Assembly (NCBI GenBank): GCA_942493135.1
Contig: OW818684.1
Span: 7,316,001-7,380,000 of the forward strand
Source of the DNA: Planctellipticum sp942493135
GTDB lineage: Bacteria; Planctomycetota; Planctomycetia; Planctomycetales; Planctomycetaceae
Direction of reading: 5' to 3'
Length of the DNA: 64,000 nt
The position numbers were made by a program, and so were the translations under genes. Below, in pieces: positions 52,801 to 61,028 of the stretch. The notes under the pieces were generated by a model. That model saw only the letters and a program-made list of their open reading frames with translations, was not told where the DNA came from and searched no databases. Position 1 is the first letter of the stretch. The number at the start of each line of letters is the position of its first letter.

Positions 52801-55075
52801 GCGTTACAGGCAGGCGTTTGCCCTGGGCGACCGGACTCCGGCCGTCGTCCTGCGAATTGGTCAATTGCTGAGAGACAAGGGACAGCAGGGATTTGATGAA
52901 GCGAATCAGTTTCTGCAGAGTGTGGGCGACCAGAACGCCAGCCTGATTACCGGCGATGTTGCGCGCCTCGCGTCGGAACTCGCGCTGAGGAATCGACAAA
53001 ATGATCGAGCAATGGAATTGCTCTCCAAACTGGCTCGCGACTCGAACAGTTTCCGCGACAAGTACGCGTTTGCCGTCGCCAGGATGTCCGCCGGCGACCT
53101 GGGGCCTGAAACCGAGGCCCTGCTCAAAGACGTGACCACGGAGCTCGCTCCGACCGAACCAGCGGGCTGGGTCAAACTCGTCGACTACTACGCGCAGACC
53201 AAAAACTGGGCTGCCGCCGAGCGGACGATCGCCGACGCTTCAGCCAGACTGCCAAACGAACCACAGCCGAAGGCTGCGCTGACTCAAGCAGTGATGTATG
53301 AACTGCTCGCCGCGGCAGACGCCGAGCGTCGGCAGCAGCACCTGACGGCGGCCTCCAAGGCCTACGAGGACGCACTCAAATCCGCAGCCGAAGCTGGCGA
53401 CGACACCAGCATGCTGATGATCGCGGCGGAGCACTATGTGCGAATCGGGTCGACCGAACGCGCCGGCGAACTGCTCAGTCAATTACTCCTGCCGACCCGC
53501 GCGGTGCCGGACGAAGTCCGGCGCTGGGCGCGGCGCCGACAGGCGCTGACGGTGGCCGTGGGGGGGAACTACGACGATACTTTGAATTCCCTGGAACTGC
53601 TGCGGACGGCCCGGGAACAGGGGGCTGATAAGTCGGCGGAAAACCTGAGACTGCAACTGCAATTGCTGGAACGACTGCCCGGCGTGGATTCGCAGGCCAG
53701 CCGCGTCGATCTGCTGCGGGAACTGCAGAAGCAAGGGGGCCTCACGGCCGAGGAACAGCTTCAACTGGCAGAGCTGCTCGCGGCTGGCGGAGACCATGCG
53801 GGGGCATTGGCCGAATTTCGCAGCCTGCTGTCCGTGAATTCGGAGTTCGCCCGTGGCAGGGCGGCCTACATTATCGTGCTGGCCCGCTCGGCGGGGAAGG
53901 ATGCCACGGCGCTCGACGAAGCCAGAAATCAGCTCGACCTTTTGCGCCGCCAGGAGCCGGGCTCCTGGCGAACCGCACTGATTCACGCCCGCGTGCTGGC
54001 GGCCAGCGGCAAAGTCGAAGAAGCGGCCGTACTCGTCTCGAAGTTTCTGAAGCAGCGTGTCGAAGGGACATCGGGAAATCCCGTGCGCGACGCTCTCGAA
54101 CAGGAGAATGTTGCAGAATTGCTCTACTGGCTGCAGCGGGACCAGCGGGTCCGAGGCAGTGCTTCCCTGTCGGCGGCGTTAGCAGACGCAATCCGCCTGC
54201 ATCAGGCAGGACGTCGCGACGATGCCGTCAAGAGCCTGCTGGAAAGTCCGGTGGAGCCGCTCCTGGAAGATCTTCGCTTCGAAGTCATTCTGCAGGCCGC
54301 CGCGCTGTTCGAGGAGATGCGACTCCCGGCAGCAGAACCGCTGTTTCGCGAGTACGTGGCCAAGTCACCGAGGCCGACGGCGCCGCTTCAGCTCGTGGGA
54401 TTTCTAATTCGCCAGAATCGTACAACCGATGCGTTAGCCCTCTGCGAACAACTCTGGGAGACACAGCCGAAGCTTCGAGTCGCCGCGGCAGTGATTCAAG
54501 TGGCCAGAACGGTCCCCACCGAACAGCGTAATGTGTTTCAACCTTGGCAAGCACGCTTTGCCGCCGAGGCTGACAATCCCGACTCGCCCGACCGGCGGGG
54601 GATGGAAACGGCGCGGGCGAATCTCGCGACGATTCTCGGTGAGGCGGACGCATCCCTCGCCGCACTCCGCCGCTCAGTCGAAGCGAACCCGAAAGACGTC
54701 GCCGCGCTCAACAATCTGGCCTATGTGCTCGCCCGGCGCGGAGACGATCTGCAAACTGCGGAGAAATCGATCAATGAGGCGATCGACATCGAAGGGGCCG
54801 TGCCGGATCTGGTCGATACCCGGTCGCTGGTTTACCTGGCCAAGGGACAGTTTACGGAGGCGCTGGCCGTGATTTCGCCGCTGGCGAAACCTCGCGCGCC
54901 GGCGGGAATCCACCTGCGGATGGCGGAGTGTCTCTGGAAACTCAAGCGGTTCCCGGAAGCCCGGCAGGCCCTCGATCTGGCGCGGCGCAACGGGTTCAAG
55001 CTGGACGAGCTGCTGCCGCTCGACCGGGTCCCGACGGAGGAAATGCTGCGGGATCTCGACTCCGCCAGGAAATAG
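49856..55075 (+). CDS. Giant TPR-repeat membrane-anchored protein with an EF-hand-like loop
   Basis: A 1,739-residue protein. A short Pro/Ser-rich N-terminus, one membrane helix at about residues 44-66 (LILGTFALLAILGGAAWFAR), then TPR-like helical pairs throughout (for example ARKAEEQGKPDEALQYYSQY near the start and LNNLAYVLARRGDDLQTAEK near the end). One segment at about 357-368 (DANDDGIITRDE) fits a calcium-binding EF-hand loop. The organisation recalls the large TPR proteins found beside PEP-CTERM/EPS loci. It probably acts as a periplasmic scaffold for EPS or protein export. The ATG at 49856 lacks a clear ribosome site; an internal ATG at 49979 (residue 42, MKLILG) would remove the leader and start just before the helix. 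It lies on the plus strand after two palindromes. Confidence 0.85.
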   Translation: MCGVLPSAQDASPVTTVPPPVSSANAQPELPDHLDVVPHINMKLILGTFALLAILGGAAWFARGYFVRHNVEMYLIQARKAEEQGKPDEALQYYSQYLEFGRGIGQNERATQGRRLEALNRIAALVAEQPASRPQIDRLFRTYEESLRLDPAQWDVRRKLVAILMRMDRSTDARSHLKLLQEGVESGKPAAELAYLTGVCFYREGKYPESQAAFLTSIREWPQQVVAYLGLTELWTTHADQIVDLTPKTQPDGPAWQDVAQILNPPQKSEAVNGVTAAAAVLTAMQAASPGVDATLAAARFLIALEQKSDRLPLPPEEAEALVRAVFDFETGGHDKDQSRQLEGLERWSPDLPALADANDDGIITRDELKARFERGDRLTRIDRAERLLQDLQSRPEAASRQTDVLLASSGLYSAKAAVVAVLVPTELAATRELARKTIDAGMSLIPPDVRFLLSGVELDLQDLDQSAGQADQLKHLQTAEAKLKAGIADLAKARSEEKPTTVATDEDWKLPSDKVDLQSIEVQARFGLTNLILSQLTLVEPDALATLQANLKTETEALKQAGGSQLLLDYLQVRRLMFEKQYAEAKAIGIKLLDQIKSVPGLVRQVSLLVADSQGRTGNPDAQLDVLRNQVEIDPLWLEGRRAMAESLLAVGRLEEAINEYLPAVVLPGAGERLLELRIVRNANLAPAQRKWDQAEPLLQYLLDRQPPALRTILLAAELRRLQGATAKAIADDEGVENRAEMQQKLLEAERYLKMARETFPQDMGVRVAEVNFASGRFDLPEPERLVLAESLLAAAREDLGADVELDLVDARLQIQRFPTEAGERLTAMARERTGLTTPQRIRLLTGLAQLADRTAASQSARPFWDELSRLEPESLEPRLAIAQLMLAAEGQSGGSMDEAVWDKLLANIEKLEGTSAGNVGYLQALRLLEHPGDEAARPNNFKAAEDLLAAAAKLRPYWSAIPRAQGILAELKSDPVRALERYRQAFALGDRTPAVVLRIGQLLRDKGQQGFDEANQFLQSVGDQNASLITGDVARLASELALRNRQNDRAMELLSKLARDSNSFRDKYAFAVARMSAGDLGPETEALLKDVTTELAPTEPAGWVKLVDYYAQTKNWAAAERTIADASARLPNEPQPKAALTQAVMYELLAAADAERRQQHLTAASKAYEDALKSAAEAGDDTSMLMIAAEHYVRIGSTERAGELLSQLLLPTRAVPDEVRRWARRRQALTVAVGGNYDDTLNSLELLRTAREQGADKSAENLRLQLQLLERLPGVDSQASRVDLLRELQKQGGLTAEEQLQLAELLAAGGDHAGALAEFRSLLSVNSEFARGRAAYIIVLARSAGKDATALDEARNQLDLLRRQEPGSWRTALIHARVLAASGKVEEAAVLVSKFLKQRVEGTSGNPVRDALEQENVAELLYWLQRDQRVRGSASLSAALADAIRLHQAGRRDDAVKSLLESPVEPLLEDLRFEVILQAAALFEEMRLPAAEPLFREYVAKSPRPTAPLQLVGFLIRQNRTTDALALCEQLWETQPKLRVAAAVIQVARTVPTEQRNVFQPWQARFAAEADNPDSPDRRGMETARANLATILGEADASLAALRRSVEANPKDVAALNNLAYVLARRGDDLQTAEKSINEAIDIEGAVPDLVDTRSLVYLAKGQFTEALAVISPLAKPRAPAGIHLRMAECLWKLKRFPEARQALDLARRNGFKLDELLPLDRVPTEEMLRDLDSARK

Positions 55076-55112
55076 ACGCGAACTCGATCAAGTCCAGCGC
55101 CATTGAACAGAA

Positions 55113-55147
55113 AAGGCCCGGCTCTCCACAAAGGAGAGCCGGGCCTT
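55113..55147 (+). terminator. Strong hairpin terminator after the TPR gene
   Basis: AAGGCCCGGCTCTCC and GGAGAGCCGGGCCTT pair over 15 bp with a 5-base loop, followed by CTTC. It also faces the 3' end of tRNA-Cys on the opposite strand, so it may serve both directions. Confidence 0.85.
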
Positions 55148-55182
55148 CTTCACATCTGGCAGAATCCAAGACTGCCGAAAGA

Positions 55183-55253
55183 GGCTCCGCCCGGATTCGA
55201 ACCGGGGATGGTGGATTTGCAATCCACTGCCTTAGCCACTTGGCTACGGAGCC
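55183..55253 (-). tRNA. tRNA-Cys (anticodon GCA)
   Basis: Read on the minus strand the cloverleaf is complete: acceptor GGCTCCG/CGGAGCC, D-arm GCCAAGTGGCTAAGGC, anticodon arm GTGGATTGCAAATCCAC with loop TTGCAAA (anticodon GCA), and T-arm CCCGGTTCGAATCCGGG. 71 bases; CCA is not encoded. Confidence 0.97.
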
Positions 55254-55678
55254 ACTGTGTCGAGTCACATGCCGACCAGGCAACTCCGGGAGACCGACGT
55301 CGACCGACGAGGGTTGTATCGGATGGCCGCCCCCCGCCGGTTGAATCGGATTGACCGAGTTTTCGGACAGTCCGAACGGTCCGGCAAGACCTGCAACTGA
55401 CGAGAGGGATGCTAATGACTGAGAATGGTTCGGTCAACCGACCGGGAGGAATTGGGGCGCCGGCGTAACTCCGGTCCACTTTGACGGTTGCGGTCGCTGA
55501 AAATCTGCAGCCGCGCGATTCTCCGAAAGACCGCGAGGCTCTGCCGGCGACGTCAGTAGAGCGAACCCGTGATCGGCAGTAGGATGTTTTCTCCCAGGAA
55601 GGGAACTGGTCGGCGGAGTCCGGACCTGCTCTTGCGCGGGAGTTTCCCCCGATTCCCGCGGATCTCCAAGGAATGCCG
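55254..55678. other. 425-base stretch without a supported gene
   Basis: Between tRNA-Cys and the next gene I see no coding bias or motif on either strand. It must contain the divergent promoters of the tRNA and of the following hypothetical gene; no clear -35/-10 pair stood out. Confidence 0.5.
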
Positions 55679-56476
55679 ATGGCTGCCGTCGCCCCCGCTG
55701 ATACCGAACAGGACCTCATTTCGCGTGCCCAGGTGGCGATCAGCCACTGCAACTGGGAAGTTGGCGAATGTGCTGCGCTCTGGACCCGACGCTTTGCTCG
55801 TGGGCGAACGGACGGTGATTTCGGACAGCTGGTGGGCTTGAGTTCCGACCAGGTGTACCAGCGTCGCCGGGTCTGGGAGACGTTTTCTGATGTCTACGCA
55901 AACTACCCCGACCTGAAATGGTCCCATTTTTATTCCTCGCTCAACTGGGACGATGCGGCCGAGTGCCTGCAGTGGGCGCAGGACATTGGCGCCACGGTCT
56001 CCGAAATGAAGGCCTGGCGTCGGGCGCAGCGCGGCGAAGACCTGTCGGCCCCGTCTGACGAGGAGTTCTTCAGCGCTCTCGTCGATGATCCCACGCTCGT
56101 TCGACTGCCTCAGCCGGGACAGGCGAAGTCTGGCGGCGGCGATTCGGGCCGGGCTCCATTTGACGCCGATTCCGCAGCGCAACTTGCCATGCCGGCAGCG
56201 TCGGTGGCGCGGGATGTCGGAGAGAGCCCGGAATATGCTCCCTTTCACGATGGTGCCGTCACGCCGCCCCGTTCCGCCGATGCTTCCAGTCATCAAGCTC
56301 AGGAACAACCATCGACGGAGCAGATCGTCAAGCGGATGACGTCGGCCCTGGAGCGCTGCAACAGCCTCGTGACTGACGAGTTTCTGCAGCGGTTCGACTC
56401 GGTCGGGGGCAAGACCCGAAAGCGATTCCTGGCGGCGTTCGCGGCACTCCGCGACAAACTGGACGGACTGGAGTAA
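55679..56476 (+). CDS. Conserved hypothetical protein
   Basis: A 265-residue soluble protein. The N-terminal 120 residues are rich in Trp and aromatic positions (HCNWEVGECAALWTRRFARG, GLSSDQVYQRRRVWETF and LKWSHFYSSLNWDDAAECLQ), suggesting a helical DNA- or protein-binding domain that recurs in planctomycetes as I recall. A low-complexity linker follows, then a C-terminal helix (FLQRFDSVGGKTRKRFLAAF). The ATG at 55679 has AAGGA 6 bases upstream; one at 55673 overlaps that ribosome site. It is 72 bases before the HtrA-like gene, so probably cotranscribed. Function unknown. Confidence 0.75.
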   Translation: MAAVAPADTEQDLISRAQVAISHCNWEVGECAALWTRRFARGRTDGDFGQLVGLSSDQVYQRRRVWETFSDVYANYPDLKWSHFYSSLNWDDAAECLQWAQDIGATVSEMKAWRRAQRGEDLSAPSDEEFFSALVDDPTLVRLPQPGQAKSGGGDSGRAPFDADSAAQLAMPAASVARDVGESPEYAPFHDGAVTPPRSADASSHQAQEQPSTEQIVKRMTSALERCNSLVTDEFLQRFDSVGGKTRKRFLAAFAALRDKLDGLE

Positions 56477-56548
56477 ACTGAGGCAGGCAACGGCCTCCAT
56501 CGGAGCCGTCGGTGGACCAATCCTGCCAGCCGCCAAGGAACTTCGGTC

Positions 56549-57709
56549 GTGAGTCTGGAACTCGACCCCGCACTGCGCTATCGACGCACAGTTCCTCCGG
56601 ATGGAGTGAACGTCTGGCTGGTTGTGCTGCTCCTGTTGTCGGTCGCCGCAATCCTCGCTCAGTCCTCAGGTCTGTTTCAGAGGCACGTCGTCGCGACGCC
56701 CCGCGAGGTTACGCCGCGAGGCGATCTCGCCGCCGACGAGAAGTCGACGATTGAGATCTTCCGCGCGGCGTCCCCCAGCGTGGTCCACATTACGACCGTG
56801 GCGGTTCAGCAGGATATGTTTGGCTTCAATGCCGTGGAGATTCCCGAAGGGACAGGAAGCGGATTTATCTGGGACGCGCAGGGCCATATTGTCACCAACT
56901 TTCACGTGATCAAGCAGGCTCAGGGGGCGCGAGTCGCCCTGACGGATCACTCGACATGGGACGCCCGCCTGGTCGGATATGCGGCGGACAAGGATCTGGC
57001 CGTCCTGAAGATCGACGCTCCGGCGGACAAACTCGCTCCGATTGCCGTCGGCACATCGCGCGATTTGCAGGTCGGTCAAAAGACATTTGCCATCGGGAAT
57101 CCATTCGGGCTGGATCAAACGCTGACGACGGGCGTGATCAGCGGCTTGGGTCGAGAAATTCCCTCACACGGCGGCAGGTCCATCGAAGGGGTGATTCAGA
57201 CGGACGCCGCTATCAATCCGGGCAACTCCGGCGGACCGCTGCTCGACAGCGCCGGCCTGATGATCGGAGTCAATACGGCGATCTACAGCACCTCAGGCAG
57301 CTATTCGGGAATTGGCTTCGCCGTTCCCGTCGATACGGTCAATCATTATGTGCCGCAGTTGATCGAGCATGGTAAGATCGTGCGGCCGGGCCTCGGGTGC
57401 GATTTCCTCGAAGACTGGGTCGCCCGTCGGCTGGGTGTGCCCGAAGGAGTTCTCATCCGGCAGTTAGACCCCGGGTCGCCGGCATCGTCCGTCGGATTGA
57501 CTCCAACTTACGCCGACAGACAGGGAATTCACCTGGGAGACGTCATTCTGCGAGTGAATGACATGCCGACACGCGACAAGAACGAGCTCTTGAAGGTCTT
57601 CGAAAAGCAGCAGGTCGGGACGGAGGTTTCGCTGACAGTCGGTCGCGCCGGCCGGCAGCTCAAGCTCGCCGTGACCCTTCAGGCTGAAGTGGACCGTTCG
57701 GAACAATAG
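56549..57709 (+). CDS. HtrA/Deg-type serine protease with PDZ domain
   Basis: A 386-residue membrane-anchored protease. One N-terminal helix (NVWLVVLLLLSVAAILA), a trypsin-like domain with the triad His119 (VTNFHVIK), Asp149 (DKDLAVLKI) and Ser227 (INPGNSGGPLLD), and a C-terminal PDZ domain (VLIRQLDPGSPASSVGL, GDVILRVNDMPT). It degrades or refolds damaged envelope proteins. GTG start with AAGGAA 8 bases upstream. It follows the hypothetical gene and precedes the STAS gene by 32 bases. Confidence 0.95.
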   Translation: MSLELDPALRYRRTVPPDGVNVWLVVLLLLSVAAILAQSSGLFQRHVVATPREVTPRGDLAADEKSTIEIFRAASPSVVHITTVAVQQDMFGFNAVEIPEGTGSGFIWDAQGHIVTNFHVIKQAQGARVALTDHSTWDARLVGYAADKDLAVLKIDAPADKLAPIAVGTSRDLQVGQKTFAIGNPFGLDQTLTTGVISGLGREIPSHGGRSIEGVIQTDAAINPGNSGGPLLDSAGLMIGVNTAIYSTSGSYSGIGFAVPVDTVNHYVPQLIEHGKIVRPGLGCDFLEDWVARRLGVPEGVLIRQLDPGSPASSVGLTPTYADRQGIHLGDVILRVNDMPTRDKNELLKVFEKQQVGTEVSLTVGRAGRQLKLAVTLQAEVDRSEQ

Positions 57710-57741
57710 AACGAGCATTTTCCAGCAAGGTGCAGACAGTC

Positions 57742-58110
57742 ATGACGGAAGAATCCCTCGTGCAGGTGAGCCGTGATGGAGACATCACCATCGTGGAGTT
57801 TCCTGCACGCCTCAAGCACCTCGACGAACTGGTAATCGCCGACGTCAGTCGCGGACTGGTTGCGGCGGCAGAGAGCAGTACGGCAGGCCGTCTGGTCCTG
57901 GACCTGTCGCATGTCGAGTTCTTCGGATCGTCATTCATCGAAGCGCTGTTTCGCGCCTGGAATCGGCTGAATCAGGGCCAGAAGGGTCGACTCGTCCTCT
58001 GCGGCGTGCAGGACTATTGCCGCGAAGTGCTCGAAGTCACGCACCTCGACCGCCTCTGGCCGATCGTCCCGACGCGTGAAGCCGCAATCGCAGCATGCGT
58101 CTCGGCATAG
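57742..58110 (+). CDS. STAS-domain protein (anti-sigma factor antagonist-like)
   Basis: A 122-residue single-domain protein. ITIVEFPARLKHLDELVIAD, RLVLDLSHVEFFGSSFIEAL (the phosphorylatable Ser in the DxSxxxxxxS region appears as FFGSSF) and GRLVLCGVQDYCREVLEVTH fit the SpoIIAA/RsbV fold. It would bind an anti-sigma kinase or a partner switch. The ATG at 57742 has AAGGTG about 10 bases upstream; an in-frame GTG at 57730 is possible. The partial SpoIIE/RsbU-type phosphatase at the right edge is of the type that acts on such proteins, but the two lie 5 kb apart. Confidence 0.88.
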   Translation: MTEESLVQVSRDGDITIVEFPARLKHLDELVIADVSRGLVAAAESSTAGRLVLDLSHVEFFGSSFIEALFRAWNRLNQGQKGRLVLCGVQDYCREVLEVTHLDRLWPIVPTREAAIAACVSA

Positions 58111-58398
58111 GTCCCGAGGCTTTCGCCGTAACATTGCGTGTGACGATTGCGCAGGTCGACTTCGCCTTTGTTCGTCCCGCGATGACTGCTGACTGTATGC
58201 TCTCCCGCCAACCGCCTTTGCTTACAAGCCGACCCGGCACTACGTGTTCTCACTCATTCACGGGCGGCCACAATTCTTTTGACGGTTTCGGACGCGGTTT
58301 TCCTGCACTCGACGAATCCGTGGCGACGATGTACAAGCACGGCGACGACTCGCTGTCCGGAGCGAGCCCCAATTTGTGCTCAACTACCGCGGGGCGCC

Positions 58399-59646
58399 AT
58401 GTCTGTCGACTCGAAACCTCCCAGCCCGTCTGATGCGGCCGCCGTCGACATCTATCTGGCCCGACAGCCGATCTTTGACCGGTCGCTGCGCGTCGTCGCC
58501 TACGAGCTTCTGTTCCGGAACAGTTCAGCCAACACGGCCGAGATTTCCAACCCTGTCGAGGCCACGGCCCAACTGCTGCTGAACGCGTTTGTTTCCGTCG
58601 GCTTGAACGATCTCGTCGGCGAGCGAAAGGCGTTCATCAATCTGCCGCGCGAGTTTCTCATCGGAACACATCCCCTGCCGGCCAGCCCCGATCAACTCGT
58701 CCTGGAGATTCTGGAAGACGTTGAAATTGACGACGAGTTGATCATGGGAGTGAAAGAGTTGCGGCGACAGGGCTACACAGTGGCTCTCGACGACGTCCTC
58801 TTCGAACCGAAGCTGGAACCGCTGCTGGGACTGGCGAAAATTGTCAAGATGGAGCTCCCGCTGGCGCCGCGCGCTGAATGGGGACGCCACCTGGAGCAGT
58901 TTCGACGCTATCCGGTCCAGGTTCTGGCCGAGAAGGTCGAAACGGAAGAAGATTTCGACCATTGCCACGCGCTCGGCTTCGACCTTTTCCAAGGATATTT
59001 CTTCTGCCGGCCCAAGATGATCGCCGGGCGAAAGCTCAGCACGGGTCAGGCCGCCGTCCTGCAGCTCCTTTCCAGCCTGTCGGACCCGAAGGTCTCAGTT
59101 GATGCGGTTGAACAGATCTTCAAGTCTGACGGCAGCCTCAGCTACAAGCTGCTGCGGTACATCAATTCCTCCAAGTTCGGTCTACGCCGCAATATCGAAT
59201 CGCTCCGGCAGGCCATTACACTGATCGGACTGAGCGGCGTGAGAACGCTCGCCATGTTGCTGGTACTGAGCGGGCTCGAAACGAAGCAGTCTGAGGTCGT
59301 CGCGGCGGCAGTCCGGCGGGCGCTTTTCTGCGAGCGGCTGGCGCGAAAGCTGCGTTCCGTCGATCCGGGCGAATGCTTCACAGCCGGGCTCGTCTCAGGA
59401 CTGGACGCCATTTTCCGGGCCCCGCTCGCGGAGCTCGTCGGCACGCTCTCAATCTCTGAAGTGATTCGGCAGGCAGTCCTTGAGCATGCCGGACCGGTTG
59501 GTGAAATCGTGGCCTGCGCCCGATCTCACGAACAGATCGACAAGCTGGCCTTACCCTGCGGAAACCTGTCTGCGCTGGACGTGCTGTCTGCCTTCGTTGA
59601 GTCGCTGGCCGAGGCCGACGGCCTCCTCGCGGCTCCTCAGTCCTGA
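58399..59646 (+). CDS. EAL-like plus HDOD domain protein (YuxH type)
   Basis: A 415-residue protein. The N-terminal half resembles an EAL domain (IYLARQPIFDRSLRVVAYEL, LEILEDVEIDDELI, YTVALDDVLFEPKLEPLL, LAEKVETEEDFDHCHALGF, FDLFQGYFFCRP) but the EAL motif is changed to YELLF, so cyclic-di-GMP hydrolysis is doubtful. The C-terminal half is an HDOD domain (SYKLLRYINSSKFGLRRNIE, SLRQAITLIGLSGVRTLAML). Such proteins sense or relay signals, perhaps for EPS regulation. The ATG at 58399 is used; frames upstream have no coding look. It converges with lysA. Confidence 0.9.
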   Translation: MSVDSKPPSPSDAAAVDIYLARQPIFDRSLRVVAYELLFRNSSANTAEISNPVEATAQLLLNAFVSVGLNDLVGERKAFINLPREFLIGTHPLPASPDQLVLEILEDVEIDDELIMGVKELRRQGYTVALDDVLFEPKLEPLLGLAKIVKMELPLAPRAEWGRHLEQFRRYPVQVLAEKVETEEDFDHCHALGFDLFQGYFFCRPKMIAGRKLSTGQAAVLQLLSSLSDPKVSVDAVEQIFKSDGSLSYKLLRYINSSKFGLRRNIESLRQAITLIGLSGVRTLAMLLVLSGLETKQSEVVAAAVRRALFCERLARKLRSVDPGECFTAGLVSGLDAIFRAPLAELVGTLSISEVIRQAVLEHAGPVGEIVACARSHEQIDKLALPCGNLSALDVLSAFVESLAEADGLLAAPQS

Positions 59647-59695
59647 GGGCCGACACCCGGGCAGGCGTGCGAGACGCCGGGCATGTGAGGCCGTT

Positions 59696-60970
59696 TCACT
59701 CGGGCAGTTCGTGGGCCACGAGATCCGCGTAGGTTTCGCGACGGCGAATCACTTTCACGCAGTCGCCGTCCACGAGGATCTCCGCCGCGCGCGGTCGCGA
59801 GTTGTAATTGCTGCTCATCGACATGCCATAGGCCCCGGCACTGAACGTCGCCAGCAGATCCCCGCGTTCCAGCGGCGGCAGGTAGCGGTCCTTGGCAAAA
59901 TAATCGCTCGACTCACAGATCGGGCCGACGACGTCGGTCCTTTCGCACCCCGGAATCTCTCCTTCGACGTCATCCGGCATCGCCACCTTTGGCTGGACCG
60001 GCCACAGCCGATGGAACGAGTCGTACATTGCCGGACGAATCAGGTCGTTCATGGCGCCGTCCTGAATCACGAACAACTTGCCCCCTTCGCGCTTCGTGAA
60101 GACGACCTTGCTGACCAGTACGGCCGAATTCCCGACGACAAACCGTCCCGGTTCGAGGACCAGCCGACAGCCAGCCTCCCGGGCAGCCGGCACGATGACT
60201 TCCGCGTAGACCGACGCCGCCGGTCCTTCGTTCTGCCGATAGCTGATCCCGAAGCCCCCCCCGAGATTCAGCCACCGGATGTTGTGCCCCTTCGCACGCA
60301 ACGACTGAACCACTTCGACCGCCTTACGGCCAGCCAGCTCGTACGGTTCGGTCGTAAGAATCGGAGACCCCAGATGCATGTGGATGCCCAGCAGCTCCAG
60401 GTGCGGATCGCGGAGCACTTTGTCCGCCAGTTCCTGAAACCGTTCGATATCCATCCCGAACTTGTTCCCCTTCTTCCCGGTCGTCGTCTTGGCATGCGTC
60501 TTCGCGTCGATATCCGGATTCAGCCTGAGCGCAATCGGCCCCACGACGCCCAGTTCGGCGGCGATGCGGGAAATCGCATCCAGTTCCGCTTCGCTCTCCA
60601 CATCGAACATCAGAATCCGGCTCTCCAGGGCGAAGCGGATCTCTTCATCGGTCTTGCCGACGCCCGCGAAAACGACCTTCGTCGGATCCGCGCCGGCCGC
60701 CTTGACGCGGTACAGCTCTCCCCCCGAGACCACATCAAAGCTGCTCCCGGCCTCGTGCATGACCTGCAGGATGCCGAGATTTGAATTCGCTTTGACGGAG
60801 TAGCAGATCACCGGCTCGGCCGCGGCAAACGCCTGCTGAATCTGGCCGAGCTGATGCCGCAGAAACGCTTTCGAGTAGACCCACAACGGCGTCCCGTACT
60901 CGGCCGCCAGGCGCGCTACAGGAACATCTTCGCAGAACAGTTCGTGGCCGCGGTAAACGAAGGGCTGCAT
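59696..60970 (-). CDS. lysA: Diaminopimelate decarboxylase
   Basis: A 424-residue PLP enzyme. CYSVKANSNLGILQVMHEAG carries the PLP-binding Lys, GIHMHLGSPI and LNLGGGFGISYR form the substrate and phosphate sites, LVLEPGRFVVGNSAVLVSKV and GPICESSDYFAKDRYLPPLE carry the second-subunit Cys. It makes L-lysine from meso-diaminopimelate. 58 bases downstream of asd, same strand. A GC-rich hairpin (GGCGT/ACGCC near 59664-59678) lies between it and the convergent EAL-HDOD gene. Confidence 0.97.
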   Translation of the reverse strand: MQPFVYRGHELFCEDVPVARLAAEYGTPLWVYSKAFLRHQLGQIQQAFAAAEPVICYSVKANSNLGILQVMHEAGSSFDVVSGGELYRVKAAGADPTKVVFAGVGKTDEEIRFALESRILMFDVESEAELDAISRIAAELGVVGPIALRLNPDIDAKTHAKTTTGKKGNKFGMDIERFQELADKVLRDPHLELLGIHMHLGSPILTTEPYELAGRKAVEVVQSLRAKGHNIRWLNLGGGFGISYRQNEGPAASVYAEVIVPAAREAGCRLVLEPGRFVVGNSAVLVSKVVFTKREGGKLFVIQDGAMNDLIRPAMYDSFHRLWPVQPKVAMPDDVEGEIPGCERTDVVGPICESSDYFAKDRYLPPLERGDLLATFSAGAYGMSMSSNYNSRPRAAEILVDGDCVKVIRRRETYADLVAHELPE

Positions 60971-61028
60971 GGCGGATCACTTCTCGCAGAATGGCTCGGT
61001 CGTGGAAGAGAGCAGGGGACGGCCGCGA

